From the NCBI RefSeq assembly GCF_030848805.1, contig NC_092364.1, positions 1,116,001 through 1,180,000 on the forward strand: a DNA stretch of 64,000 nt. Direction: 5' to 3'. The DNA comes from Temnothorax longispinosus. Lineage: Eukaryota; Arthropoda; Insecta; Hymenoptera; Formicidae. Shown piece by piece: positions 51,710 through 62,200 of the stretch. The notes beneath the pieces are model-generated. The model did not search any database, was not told the DNA's origin, and was given only the letters and a program-made list of their open reading frames with translations. The position numbers were made by a program, and so were the translations under genes. The stretch's first letter is position 1; the number at the start of each line of letters is the position of its first letter.

Positions 51710-53384
51710 ATGGAGTCCACTTCGAATCATTACTACAGTATTACAAAAAGGATGTTGTCACTCGCCGGCCAGTGGCCTTATCAAGAAAGAAGAACGAGGT
51801 TGTTCCTAGTGAGCTTTGTGACTGCGACCACTGTTTCGATGATCGTTCCAATGGTTCCATAGAAGTTTTTCATAACATTTCTACCACGTTATTCTAGTTT
51901 TTTATAAATCTAATATAAATAAATAATTGTAAATTTAATAGTCAATAAAGTGCATAAAAAAGTTGATTAAAATACGATCGGCAGGGCAATGACGTACACA
52001 TCTGTTAAGAATTATACATCGTTTTGGACGATGTATAATTCGACAAAATTCAGGATAGAATTATATTATTGATTTGTTAAAAAATAATATTAAATATATA
52101 CCAAAATGCACGCGTATACGTCAAAGTAATTAGAATTCTATGAAACTTGTCGAAAATATAGATTGTCCAAGACGGAATTTAATATCTAATATATTTCTAG
52201 ATTTTCAAACTTATTCAGTGCGACGGAAACTTGCGATGTAGTATGCTGACCGTACCATCGATTATGTTGATGCTTATGTTTCTGGTGAAACTGTACACGT
52301 GCCAGTTTAACAGTAGCAAAGTATGCCAATACTGAGATTTATATGATATATTGGTCAATAGATGATTGTTCGAATTTTTATTGCCCTTCGCGATCGCGGT
52401 TCTTTATGATCGTCAGTGGGTTGTCCGATAAGATTTCGCATTTATCGAGGGTGTTTCTATAATAGATCAAAGCTCTCATTGATCGTCTGGATAGCGACTG
52501 GGAGAAATTGGAAGGCGCTGATGAGCAAGATATTACGAAAACGTATGCCGCGAATGCGAGATTGCTTTCTTTGGCATATTGCTGTAAGGATTAGTCGCTT
52601 AATATTATTTTTATTTTAACGAATCACGGACGATTATTTTTCTTGTTGCAGTATATTATTACATAGTTGCCGGTGCATTTGTATCAATTAGTCTCATACC
52701 GCACGTACTAAATGCCATTTTACCTCTCAACGAATCCCGGCCCATATTTATGCCTTACGAGGCCTATTATTTCGTGGACGGCGAAAAATACTTTTTCTAT
52801 ATTTTCTTCCACGCTATTGTATGCGTAGAGATAGGTATAACAGCGGTAGTTGCACACGATTGCATGCTTCTGATTTGCATTCAGCACATCTGCAGCGTCT
52901 TCGCGGTGGCTGGGTAAGATAATATCTTATTTTTCTCGCATCCTCTGAATTACGACTGATTATGTGAAGCGAAATTGCTGGAATATTCGCAGATTTAGAT
53001 TTGGGATTCTATCACGTACTGATCGTAACGACGCAATAAATAATGATGTATACAATCAGAAATTCGCAGTATCCGTGTATGCGCATTGGCGAGCTTTACA
53101 GTGAGTGCAATATTGCACTAAAACATGTACGTATAAAGAAAAAAAAACAAGAAATTGTCAATACGTGTCGCAAAATTTGCTTGCCGCAGATTCGCGCAGC
53201 TTCTTGAAAAGACCTTTTGCGCTTCCTTCGCCATACAAATAATGATAGTTACAGTAGCGATGAGCATTTCTCTGCTACAGGTGCGTGTCTATTTATTGTT
53301 GCAACTCAACCTTTGTGATACTCGCACTTTTCGAGATAGGTAGATAACGTTACGTTATGTTACCACTCGCGTTTGCGCGATTAA

Positions 53385-53637
53385 GGTCCCCGTACACAAA
53401 TTGCCGTAGCAGTAACGTTAGAATTCACCAATCGGATCAAGTATTTTTTAACCGCAAGTTTGCCATTTTCAAGTAGACATCCCAGATAGCACAGCTGATC
53501 TTTATGAATTCAAAAAGATCTGAATCTGATCTTTATGAATTCATAAAGATCAACTGTGCTATCTGGGATGATTCTAATTGGTCAATTCTTATGGTATGTC
53601 TTACGTTACTGCTACGGCAATTTGTGTGCGGGTGCCC
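53385..53637. mobile_element. TTAA-flanked MITE in OR-C intron 6, interrupted
   Basis: Same element as 49277-49442 in OR-B. It is preceded by TTAA at 53381-53384; the right-hand TTAA has mutated to TTTA. Its 253 bp consist of 166 bp of element, the same length as in OR-B, plus an 87-bp insertion at 53481-53567. Confidence 0.8.
53481..53567. mobile_element. 87-bp hairpin MITE nested in an older MITE
   Basis: Two 31-bp arms (CCCAGATAGCACAGCTGATC... and its complement ...GTGCTATCTGGG) differ at one base and flank a short centre. OR-B has the empty site GACATGATTC; OR-C has GACAT, the element, then ATGATTC, so AT is present on both sides. The empty site proves a clean insertion after the B/C duplication. 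Confidence 0.85.
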
Positions 53638-54159
53638 TTTATGCCAAAGCGACAGATTAAAATGTCATATTATTTATCACTTTCGAGATTGCGCTGCAGT
53701 TAAACGAAATTCCGGAAATGATGAGATATACGGCATTCGTCATTAGTCAAGTGATTCACTTATTCTGCATTAGTCTGCAAGGCCAGAGATTGATCGATCA
53801 TAGCGTGAAAATCCGCGACCAGATGTAAGATGACAATTTAAATCGTTGCGTAGCCGAAGGCGTTTGATCATTAATTGAGACACAAAATTGTTGCAGATAT
53901 AACTCTTCCTGGTACGAAATACCCGCGAAATGGCAAAAGCTGCTTTTGTACGTAATGCGAAAGAGCATGCAACCGAATTATTTGAGCGCCGGCAAGATTT
54001 ACGTCTTTTCTCTGAAGAGCTTCACCACGGTAAAGGATTATTTACGAACGTTACGTTGTTACAACGTTTTCTTTCAAAATCCCTCTTAAGAATGCTCTCA
54101 TTTTCAAGGTTATACAGTCTTCGGTGTCGTATTTCACCGTACTTGCATCCTTCCAGTAA

Positions 54160-55558
54160 TCAGTATGTAATAAATAATTCGAATAGTCTACTTCTACAAC
54201 CACAATTATGTCATAGTAATAGAGATTATATAGTGAAAATAATACTTACATTTTAATTTGTTAATCGTAAACGAGTTACTTACATATTTTAAATATTGTG
54301 TTGTTAAATATAATTTCAAACTCATTATTGTTTCGCGGACGAAGCCACAAGTCATAAAGAAAAAAGCAGGAATGTATAACGAAGAAATAGGTAAGAAACC
54401 ATGATATTTATTTTAAATACTGAAAGCTGAATATAATTTCGTTCGATCTGTGACTGGAAAATATTACGTAAAGTGATAAATTTTAATAATGGAGTATAGG
54501 TTCTATTTTGCATTTAGTAGATGTAGTATATGGTAATGTCGTTAATTGGAATAAGAAAAATAAATCTTAATTATATTGCCATGTATGACATCTCCTTTCC
54601 TTTCTTCTTTCCGAGCTATCAAACGCAGGTCGATTCTCGTGAGAAAAGGTGCAAGAGACCTTTCTTGCGAGCATCGGCAGCATTTAGAATAGAAATATTT
54701 TTAATTATATTTTTATGGAAAATGCAGCAAATATTCTTTTAATTAACAGATGCAAAAGGGTAAGTTTTCGAAAATAATTATCTTTTTAAAATGTTGACGT
54801 GCTTAAATAATGGAATTTTTACTGTAAAACTTTTATATGAAACACATTTTTGATGAAGCATCTCAGATATTTTTGAAAATATACATTAAGGAAAGCCGAA
54901 AGTCGCAAATAATGATCTACTGATATAATTATAAAAATACCTATTACGAGGATAGCATTCGGTGGCATACATAATGAAATAATTAAATAAATATTATTTA
55001 TATATTTTACCAAGTTTTGTGTTTTGCGTGCTCCCAATCTCGCGTGACGACAGCAGTAATTAATTGAGACTATTCGCCAACGTGATACTCCTCTGCGTAT
55101 AATTACGAAAGCAAAACTGTACTCGCCGAAGTTTATCGCGACACTGCCGTTGTTTTCTATTGTCGAGAAAATACGCAAACCGTATAGCTCGAGACCTAGA
55201 CCGCCTGCTCAGTACGGGTTATAAATGTTTATCGGACTCTCCAGCGTATTCCATACACTCGTAACTCAAGCAGTAGAGTATTTCTCAAAGAGTCAGCTGT
55301 CAAGTCTGCTGTCTACTCGCGCCTATCATTACGTTGCATCTATGCGAGACGTACACTTATCGTAAGTGCCTGATGTCACCTACGAAAACCCGTGATCGCT
55401 TGCGCGCCCGGTTAGGGGAGGAAGACGAGTAGGTATGCGGAACGCAGTATCTAAAATATTTATTTATTTATAACTGACACTTTTCTGGCGAGAAAAAGAC
55501 CTTTCGAGGAAAGTCTCGAAATTCAGATAACATTGTAGTGACCACTTCTTCGTGAAGT
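54160..55558. other. Spacer between OR-C and OR-D
   Basis: The left part is the 3' flank of the duplicated segment. From about 55100 it resembles the region upstream of OR-A (43780-44100), with shared blocks ACTCGCCGAAGTTTAT, CTCCAGCGTATT, TAGAGTATTTCTCAAA and CTTATCGTAAGTGCCTG. The last 40 bases (55518-55558) are the conserved leader. No coding sequence is seen. Confidence 0.6.
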
Positions 55559-58199
55559 ATGGAACATAGTAGCGATTACTATTACGATATCTGTAAGTGG
55601 TACCTGATGTTAGTCGGCCAGTGGCCCTATCAGAAGTTGAAAGAGAGTTTGTCTTTCTTGACTTTCATAATCATTCTTGATGCCAGTGCACTTGTTACAC
55701 AGGTAACGTTAGCGTTGAAATTTTTATTTTAGAAAAAAGAAACTAATAATAGACGTTTATTAGGATTCGGAATTAAATAAAATTTACAAATAAATGCAAT
55801 TTCTCAGATAGCAAGATTTTTCATATGCGATAACGCGGTATGTATTTATGAAACTTTACCTCCACATATGCTGACAGTGATGATTCTGGTGAAAATTTTC
55901 ACGTATCAGTTTAACAGCCGGAAAGTACGTCCATTTAATAAAAATATTATTGATATTCTAATTTTCTAAGTCGCAGACATGAATAACTTTATTGTAAAAT
56001 CTTAGATCTTGTTGAGAAAACTGTTATATCTGTTGAGAGAATATTACATTTGAGATATCGAATATATCGGTGATGTTTGTAGATTAAAGATCTCACAGAT
56101 CGCTTGTTCGTAGACTGGGATATGATCCAAACTAAGGAAGAACACGACATTATGAAAAAGTACGCACAAAACGGCAGATGGTACGCGTTGACATATGGCT
56201 GTACGTAATTATTCGATTTTAGTTGAGAATCGAACAGATCTATTTCTTTATGCAATTAAAGAATTAAGATTATATGTTTTTATCGCGCTTGCGTATAGTG
56301 CTTCAGATATTAATGTATAGCTTAACTGACGTTATATCAAAGTATAAAAGATATATGTTGCACAAAAAAAAGGATTTTTTCCCTACATAAAATCGTTAGT
56401 GCAAACTAAAAATATTTGAATTTACAACTTCATTCTGTTTTAAGATAAATAAACCTGACACATTCTGTTACACATTAATGTATTACACATTAATGTGTAA
56501 CAGAATGTGTCAGGTTTTTTTATTACACATTGTATTACACATTAATGTGAATAGTATAGAATAGATATTGATTAAAAAGGAAAATTTCTAAAGAGAAAGA
56601 TATGCTTGTGTGTGTAAAAATAAAAATAAAAATAAACTATAAAATATTTTCATTATCATAATTCTTTCCTATATTATAAAAATGATTTTAGTTGGAGCTC
56701 GTTTTCACCAATATTGTTTTCGTTGCAGCGTACGTTTACGTGTCTACCATTTCATTTACAACAACCTCTCTCGTGCCACGCATTTTGGATGTGGTATTTC
56801 CATTGAATACTTCTCGCCCTGTAATGTTAGCTTATCCGGCATACTATTTCGTTGATGAAAATCAATATTTCAATTATATTTTCCTTCATATGTTAATTAC
56901 CAGCAGTGTGTGCATGACCGGATTAATTGCGCACGATAGCATGTTTTTCGTTTACGTCGAACACATTTGCGGTCTTTTCGCCATTGTTGGGTAATGATTA
57001 TTTATACCAAAAGTGAGATCACATCTCTTTTAGTTATAAATATAGGAGATAAATAAAATTTTCTATTAAGAGTACACATAACGTAATAATAGTTTTAGCT
57101 CTTGTATACATTATTTGAAAGCAGCAGAAATTAATTCTCAAAACTTTCTAATAACGTTGGTTCGCGTAAATATTTGCAGATTTCGATTTGAGCATGTGTC
57201 ATATAAACCTAGTGCTATGGAAAAAAGTATGATCGATTATCCGGATGCTGTGTATCACAAGAATATTGTGATTTCGATTCACGCTCATCGACAAGCTTTG
57301 CAGTAAGTATATAATAACATTGTAGCACATTTTTGTATCATTAATTTTCAATGCTAATTAACTAGAATGATCATTGATAAACTACTGATGTGTTGCTTTT
57401 ATAAGTTTTATTTAATCGTCACCAGTGTCGTATTCTCAATATAGGCTCGCTAAACTTCTTGAAGATACCTTTACAATATCGTTTGCCGTGCAACTTCTGA
57501 TCGTTACAGTTGGCTTGAGCATTACTTTAGTACAAGTGAGTTACTTATGAATAGGCAAGTGCGAGAATTCTGTAATGTAATAAGGAGCTAAAACAGGATT
57601 TTATCTTTCTTGCGTTTAAGCTGTCGATACAGTTGCACGATTCAGCGGAAGCGATGAGATACTTCGTCTTCATTATTGCTCAATTGTTTCACTTGTTCTG
57701 CTTAAGCTTCCAAGGACAAAAGTTGATAAATCACAGCCTCGAGACTTGCGACAAGATGTAAGAGACAATATTAAATTAAAAAATTAATTAGCTGTTTGAC
57801 TGATATACGAAACATATTTTCCACAGAAATACTCATAAAAATTAATTATTTCTTGCAATTAGTAGACTGTATTCCTTATTTATTGTATTTATTTTGTATG
57901 TAATGATAACAATGCAAGTATAATTTTAGATATCAGAGCTTGTGGTTTACCATACCAGTGAAGGAACAAAGACTGCTCTTATTCGCGATGAAAAGAAGTC
58001 TCGAAGCTAGTATCTTGACCGCCGGCAAGATATACGTGTTTTCTCTAGAAAGTTTCACAACGGTAAAACAATTAACATAACAAACGTTATAAACCATATC
58101 AAACCAAAAAGATGTGTATGACCTTTAACTGTTCTCATTTAGGTCGTGCAAAGCTCGATGTCGTACTTTACGTTACTATCGTCCTTTGACGTGTCGTGA
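55559..58199 (+). CDS. Odorant receptor OR-D (7tm_6, 9-exon type), intact, 393 aa
   Basis: Same clade as OR-A and OR-E. Exons: 55559-55702, 55808-55924, 56083-56200, 56729-56990, 57180-57302, 57445-57535, 57621-57757, 57930-58062, 58143-58199, all GT-AG, 393 codons plus stop. Features: MLVGQWPYQKLKES, DNAVCIYETLPPHML, KDLTDRLFVDWDMI, TSLVPRILDVVFPLNTSRP, AYPAYYFVDENQYFNYIFLH, LSFQGQKLINHSLE, TAGKIYVFSLESFTT and SSMSYFTLLSSFDVS. The expected role is an odorant-binding subunit paired with Orco. It has two codons fewer than OR-A, both in exon 1. Intron 3 holds a perfect hairpin (56451-56517). Ligand unknown. Confidence 0.92.
56451..56517. repeat. Perfect 31-bp inverted repeat in OR-D intron 3
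   Basis: Arms at 56451-56481 and 56487-56517 are exact complements (AAACCTGACACATTCTGTTA... / ...TGTGTCAGGTTT) around a 5-bp loop. Partial copies of the inner word TATTACACATTAATGT follow to about 56550. Such perfection suggests a very young fold-back insertion. No target duplication is evident. Confidence 0.8.
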
Positions 58200-59243
58200 T
58201 CGATATCCGACGAGATTATAACAGCACAGTAAAGTAGTAAAATATCCCTGAAGCATTCCACACGAATATATTAATTCAAATTATACATAGAACAAAATAA
58301 TATTTATATTTGCTATTATAATAAGATAAAAGTAATACAATTTTATATTTTTATTGATACTGCTAAGCAATCAAAAACTTTTCCCTTCCAATCTTCCTCC
58401 AATTTTCCTCGAAGGCATGGAATACTCACGATACACTTTTCTCTACCGATAGAAGGTAGTCATTTCGTCACGCTATTTTATTCTGACCGATACGTGCTCT
58501 CCGCAGGGAACTTGAAAAATGAGCCGCTTTTCAACGGAGCTGCACTACTGTCAAGGAAACAAATATCACCAGTGTCCATAAAATCCATTAGTCGGTCATC
58601 GATCGACACGCACAAGTTATTTTGCAAGAGTTGTCTATGTCTATGTCTATATTACACCTTCCACGAAAATACTTTTTGATTCGTGTCTCGTCACAAGATG
58701 AGCAATGAGTTCAACATTAAAACAGGAAGTACGAACTAAGTTGTCTTTGCGGTGCCGAAGACGCGACACTACTGTTTCACCAAGTGTTATGGAAGCCTGG
58801 AGTTATCATTATGACTTCGTCTATAGTACCATCGCTCATCGATACATGGCCATGTCAGAAACTGAGAATGAAGATGTTCTGCGATGCCCTGTCAGGTATA
58901 ATCGCTCCGCAGGTAAATGCATATATTGCCCGAAAGACAACTGTTCAGTGTGATTACAAATGTCCATTGTATTTTCCAGCATATTCGATACCCTCTCGTA
59001 ATTTAAACTGTATTTCTCAAAGGGCCAGCTGTCTACCCGCACCTACTATTAACATGTTATATTTACACAAGACATATACTTAGCATAAGTGCCCATCTGT
59101 TACGAAAACCCGCGTGATCGTTATGAAATCGTGCGCTCCGACTAAGGGAGGACAGCGCGCGTGCCACGGTGCGGTATCTGAATAATTTATTTACTTATGT
59201 CCCCGACCCTTACTGCGAAAAAAATACCTACGAGAGGAGGCTC
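58200..59243. other. Spacer between OR-D and OR-E, duplicated at 63.19-64.0 kb
   Basis: From about 58380 this spacer is repeated downstream of OR-E from about 63190 to the window end. Shared blocks are CCTTCCAATCTTCCT, CGTGCTCTCCGCAGGGAACT, CAAGTTATTTTGCAAGAGTTG and CTAAGGGAGGACAGCGCGCG. It holds a degraded OR exon 1 (58789-58912) and ends in the conserved leader of OR-E. Confidence 0.7.
58789..58912 (+). pseudogene. OR exon-1 relic, frameshifted, copy 1
   Basis: Starts ATGGAAGCC and translates MEAWSYHYDFVYSTIAHRY, like the start of an OR exon 1. The rest fits only in another frame, WPCQKLRMKMFCDALSG, aligning with the WPYQKPKE... part of intact exons, and ends IIAPQ|GTAAAT at a donor-like site. 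The length (124 nt) is not a multiple of three, unlike the 144-162 nt of intact exon 1. No exons 2-9 follow. It is a lone exon from a lost receptor. Confidence 0.6.
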
Positions 59244-59294
59244 GAAATTCAGATGTCACATTGCAGTACCGAGAAGACCGTTTCGTCGTGAAGT

Positions 59295-62200
59295 ATGGAA
59301 CCTAGTAGAAGTTACTATTACGATATCAATAAAAAGTTTCTCATGTTAATCGGCCAGTGGCCCTATCAGAAGCCGAAAGAAAGAATGACTGCCTTTGCAT
59401 TTATAATGATTATGCTTGTCTTTGAACTCTTTCCACTGGTAAAGTTAGTTGTCGTTAAAATTTTCTTTTTTTAGAAAAGGAAATAAAATAATAGTATGTT
59501 AAAATTCCATGCATGTTAAATTGTTTGTTTGCAATTAAAGTATCACAATAATTTTAGAAAAATTGAATGCTTTTATATTCAGGAATTTATTCATTTCCAG
59601 ACGGCAAAATTTTGCATGTGCGAAAACGCACAGTGTATCTACGAAATTTTACCAATATATATGTTGCAACTGGCAATTGTATCGAAAATTTTCACATATC
59701 TTTTTAACAGCCGGAAAGTACGTTTTGTTGGTATTTTAATCCTGAGCCACAGATGTAGCTTTATTATTGCAAAATCTTATTGTTAAATTATGTTGACAAT
59801 ATTGTTATATCCGTTGAGAATATTACATCCAAAATATTGCTCACATTTCTAGATTAAAGATCTCACAGATCGCTTATTCGTAGACTGGGATATGCTCAAA
59901 ACTAAGGAAGAACACGACATTATGAGAAAATATGCCGAGACAGGCAGATGGTATGCGCTGATATACGGCTGTAAGTATAATAGCTGATCTTACATTTAGC
60001 TGAGATTTAACGAAATTCATATATTTTCTTATGCAATCAAAAAATTAAAATAAAGTTATATACATATTTTCTCTGTTTTGTTTAAATTAAATAAAAGTAA
60101 ATATTCCGTATTAGTTCAGACGAAAATATTAATATAACTTATGTGCTATATTAAGGTAAATGCACCAATGCCGAGACACTTAAGACCAATGTCTGGACAC
60201 CTTTATCATTTTAGTTTTTAAATAAGTATAACGCGAATTAAAATCAAAGATAAAAATCTAATACAAGAAAAATATTTTTATCTTTGATTCTTAATTTTAA
60301 TTCGCATTATAATTTATTTAAGAACAAAAATGATAAAAATGTTCAGACATAGGTACGTGTCCAGGCATTAAAATATTTACCTTAATACATAAAAGATATA
60401 TATTGCACACAAGTACGACGAAGCCATAACGACATTTTCAAAAATAATTAAATAATATACAAAATAATTTTATAGTAACATAATTTTTAATTAATTTTAA
60501 TTATTAATTTTAGTATAGGCGCTCGTATTGACGTATTTTTGTTTTTGTTGCAGCATTTATATATATGGCTGCCATTATATTTGCTTCAACCGCTCTCGTG
60601 CCACGCATCTTGGATGTAGTGTTTCCATTGAATACTTCCCGTCCAGTAATGTTCCCATATCCGGCATACTATTTCGTTGACGAAAATGAATATTTCTATT
60701 ATATTTTTTGCCATATGTTATTTACTGGCGTTACAAATATGACTGGATTAATTGCGCACGACATCACGTTTTTCGTTTACACCGAACACGTCTGCGGTCT
60801 TTTCGCCATCGTTGGGTAATGACTATTCATACTGAGAGCAAGATCACATCTCTTTTAGTTAGGAGATAAATATAATTCTCTATACCGAGGAATAAATGTA
60901 ACGTAATAATAGTTTCAGTTTTTGTACATATTTACATGAAAGAAGTTAACCCTTTTGGTAACGAGCGACTGGGACGCAAACGGCCCTTCGGTGACCAACG
61001 CGTCGATTCGCCGATATACGCGATTCGGCCGAGAGAGTTATGCACTCGACGTTCAGTGCCTTCAATTACTATATGTATCATCTCATCATATCTAACTAGT
61101 GTAATAAAATTCAGTAACAAAAACAATTTAAAATATTTATCAACAGAAGCGTTTTAAGTTAACATTTCAAGTTGCTCGGCCGGTTTTAATTACCACTTTT
61201 TAATTACCGGCATTACTATCTACGGATAACAATTTAAAACGTCTAATATAGCACGACACACTCCAGAAACGAGTTAATCAAAATGTCTTGTCAATTTACT
61301 TAAGTTTACTTCTACTTATAAAATACAGTTTGGAAGAAATCAAAATGTTATTACATTAAAAAGCTGTAAAATGAAACTTACCTCATATAACGTTTTCGAT
61401 TTGTTGTCTCGACCCGACTCGAGTCAGATTGAAAGTTCGGAAAAATGATAATAAAATATGATAATATGCCGCCATAATGCTAAAAATATGTGATGGAAGT
61501 TAAGGAACGCTTTCTGTCATGATATAATTTAGAGTCATCGAGTTTTAAACTGAACTTTCGATCTGATCCGAGTCGGGTCGAGCCAACAAATCGAAAATAC
61601 TAAGTTTCAACGCTGTTCAGTCGAATCGACTGTCATACGGCGCCACTCAGTCATGACAGTTTACGAATTAACTTAGTGTTGCCAACTTAACTTACACGAA
61701 AACAAATATACCTGCCCCACCGGTGGGGCAAAAGTGCGTTTTTGCAATCAGTTCAAGAAAAGTTTATTACGTGAAATGTATTCAAAATATAGACATAAAC
61801 TAGTGAACTTTGAAAGAGAATGTTTGAAGATTTTACAGTTCAAATTTCAAGATTCTAGCAATATCTCAACGGTAGATATATGGAATCAAAAACTGAGTGC
61901 GTGATTTTGCTCCACTCTACTCTATATAGTCACTCTCCATACCGAAAGGGTTAATTCTTAAATTCAGAAATTAGTTCTGAAAATTCTCTAATAACATTAT
62001 TTCACGCTCTACTTGCAGATTTAGACTTGAGCATTTGTTACATAAACGTTGTGCTATAGAAAAAAATATGATCGATTATCCGGATGCCGTGTATCACAAG
62101 AATATTGTGATTTCGATTTACATTCATCATAAGGCTCTACAGTGAGTTTGTAACAAACGTAATACATATTCCTTTCGTTAATCCAAATGTCAATTAAAAA

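Larger units (their letters stand above)
51710..54159 (+). pseudogene. Odorant receptor OR-C, recent pseudogene copy of OR-B
   Basis: Exon-equivalent blocks: 51710-51871, 52201-52320, 52466-52583, 52652-52913, 52993-53100, 53190-53280, 53700-53824, 53897-54029, 54109-54159, with the same lengths and phases as OR-B. Exon 1 has TAG at 51860-51862 (OR-B has GAG there), four codons before the exon end. The donor at 51872 is AT where OR-B has GT. Exons 2-9 remain fully open with intact splice sites, so the two lesions are young. A truncated product of about 50 residues would be made from this start. Alternative initiation or splicing around exon 1 cannot be excluded, but I see no good substitute donor. 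Confidence 0.85.
51207..55060 (+). repeat. Segmental duplication, copy 2 (contains the OR-C pseudogene)
   Basis: Counterpart of 47129-50880. It differs by scattered substitutions, small indels, and one clean 87-bp insertion in intron 6 (53481-53567) that copy 1 lacks. Confidence 0.85.

Noticed and set aside
53504..53746. 80-codon frame across OR-C intron 6
   Set aside because: It runs through the MITE hairpin and into exon 7 in the wrong phase.
58494..58679. 61-codon frame repeated at 63.3 kb
   Set aside because: It is conserved only because the spacer is duplicated. There are frame-length differences between copies and no OR features.
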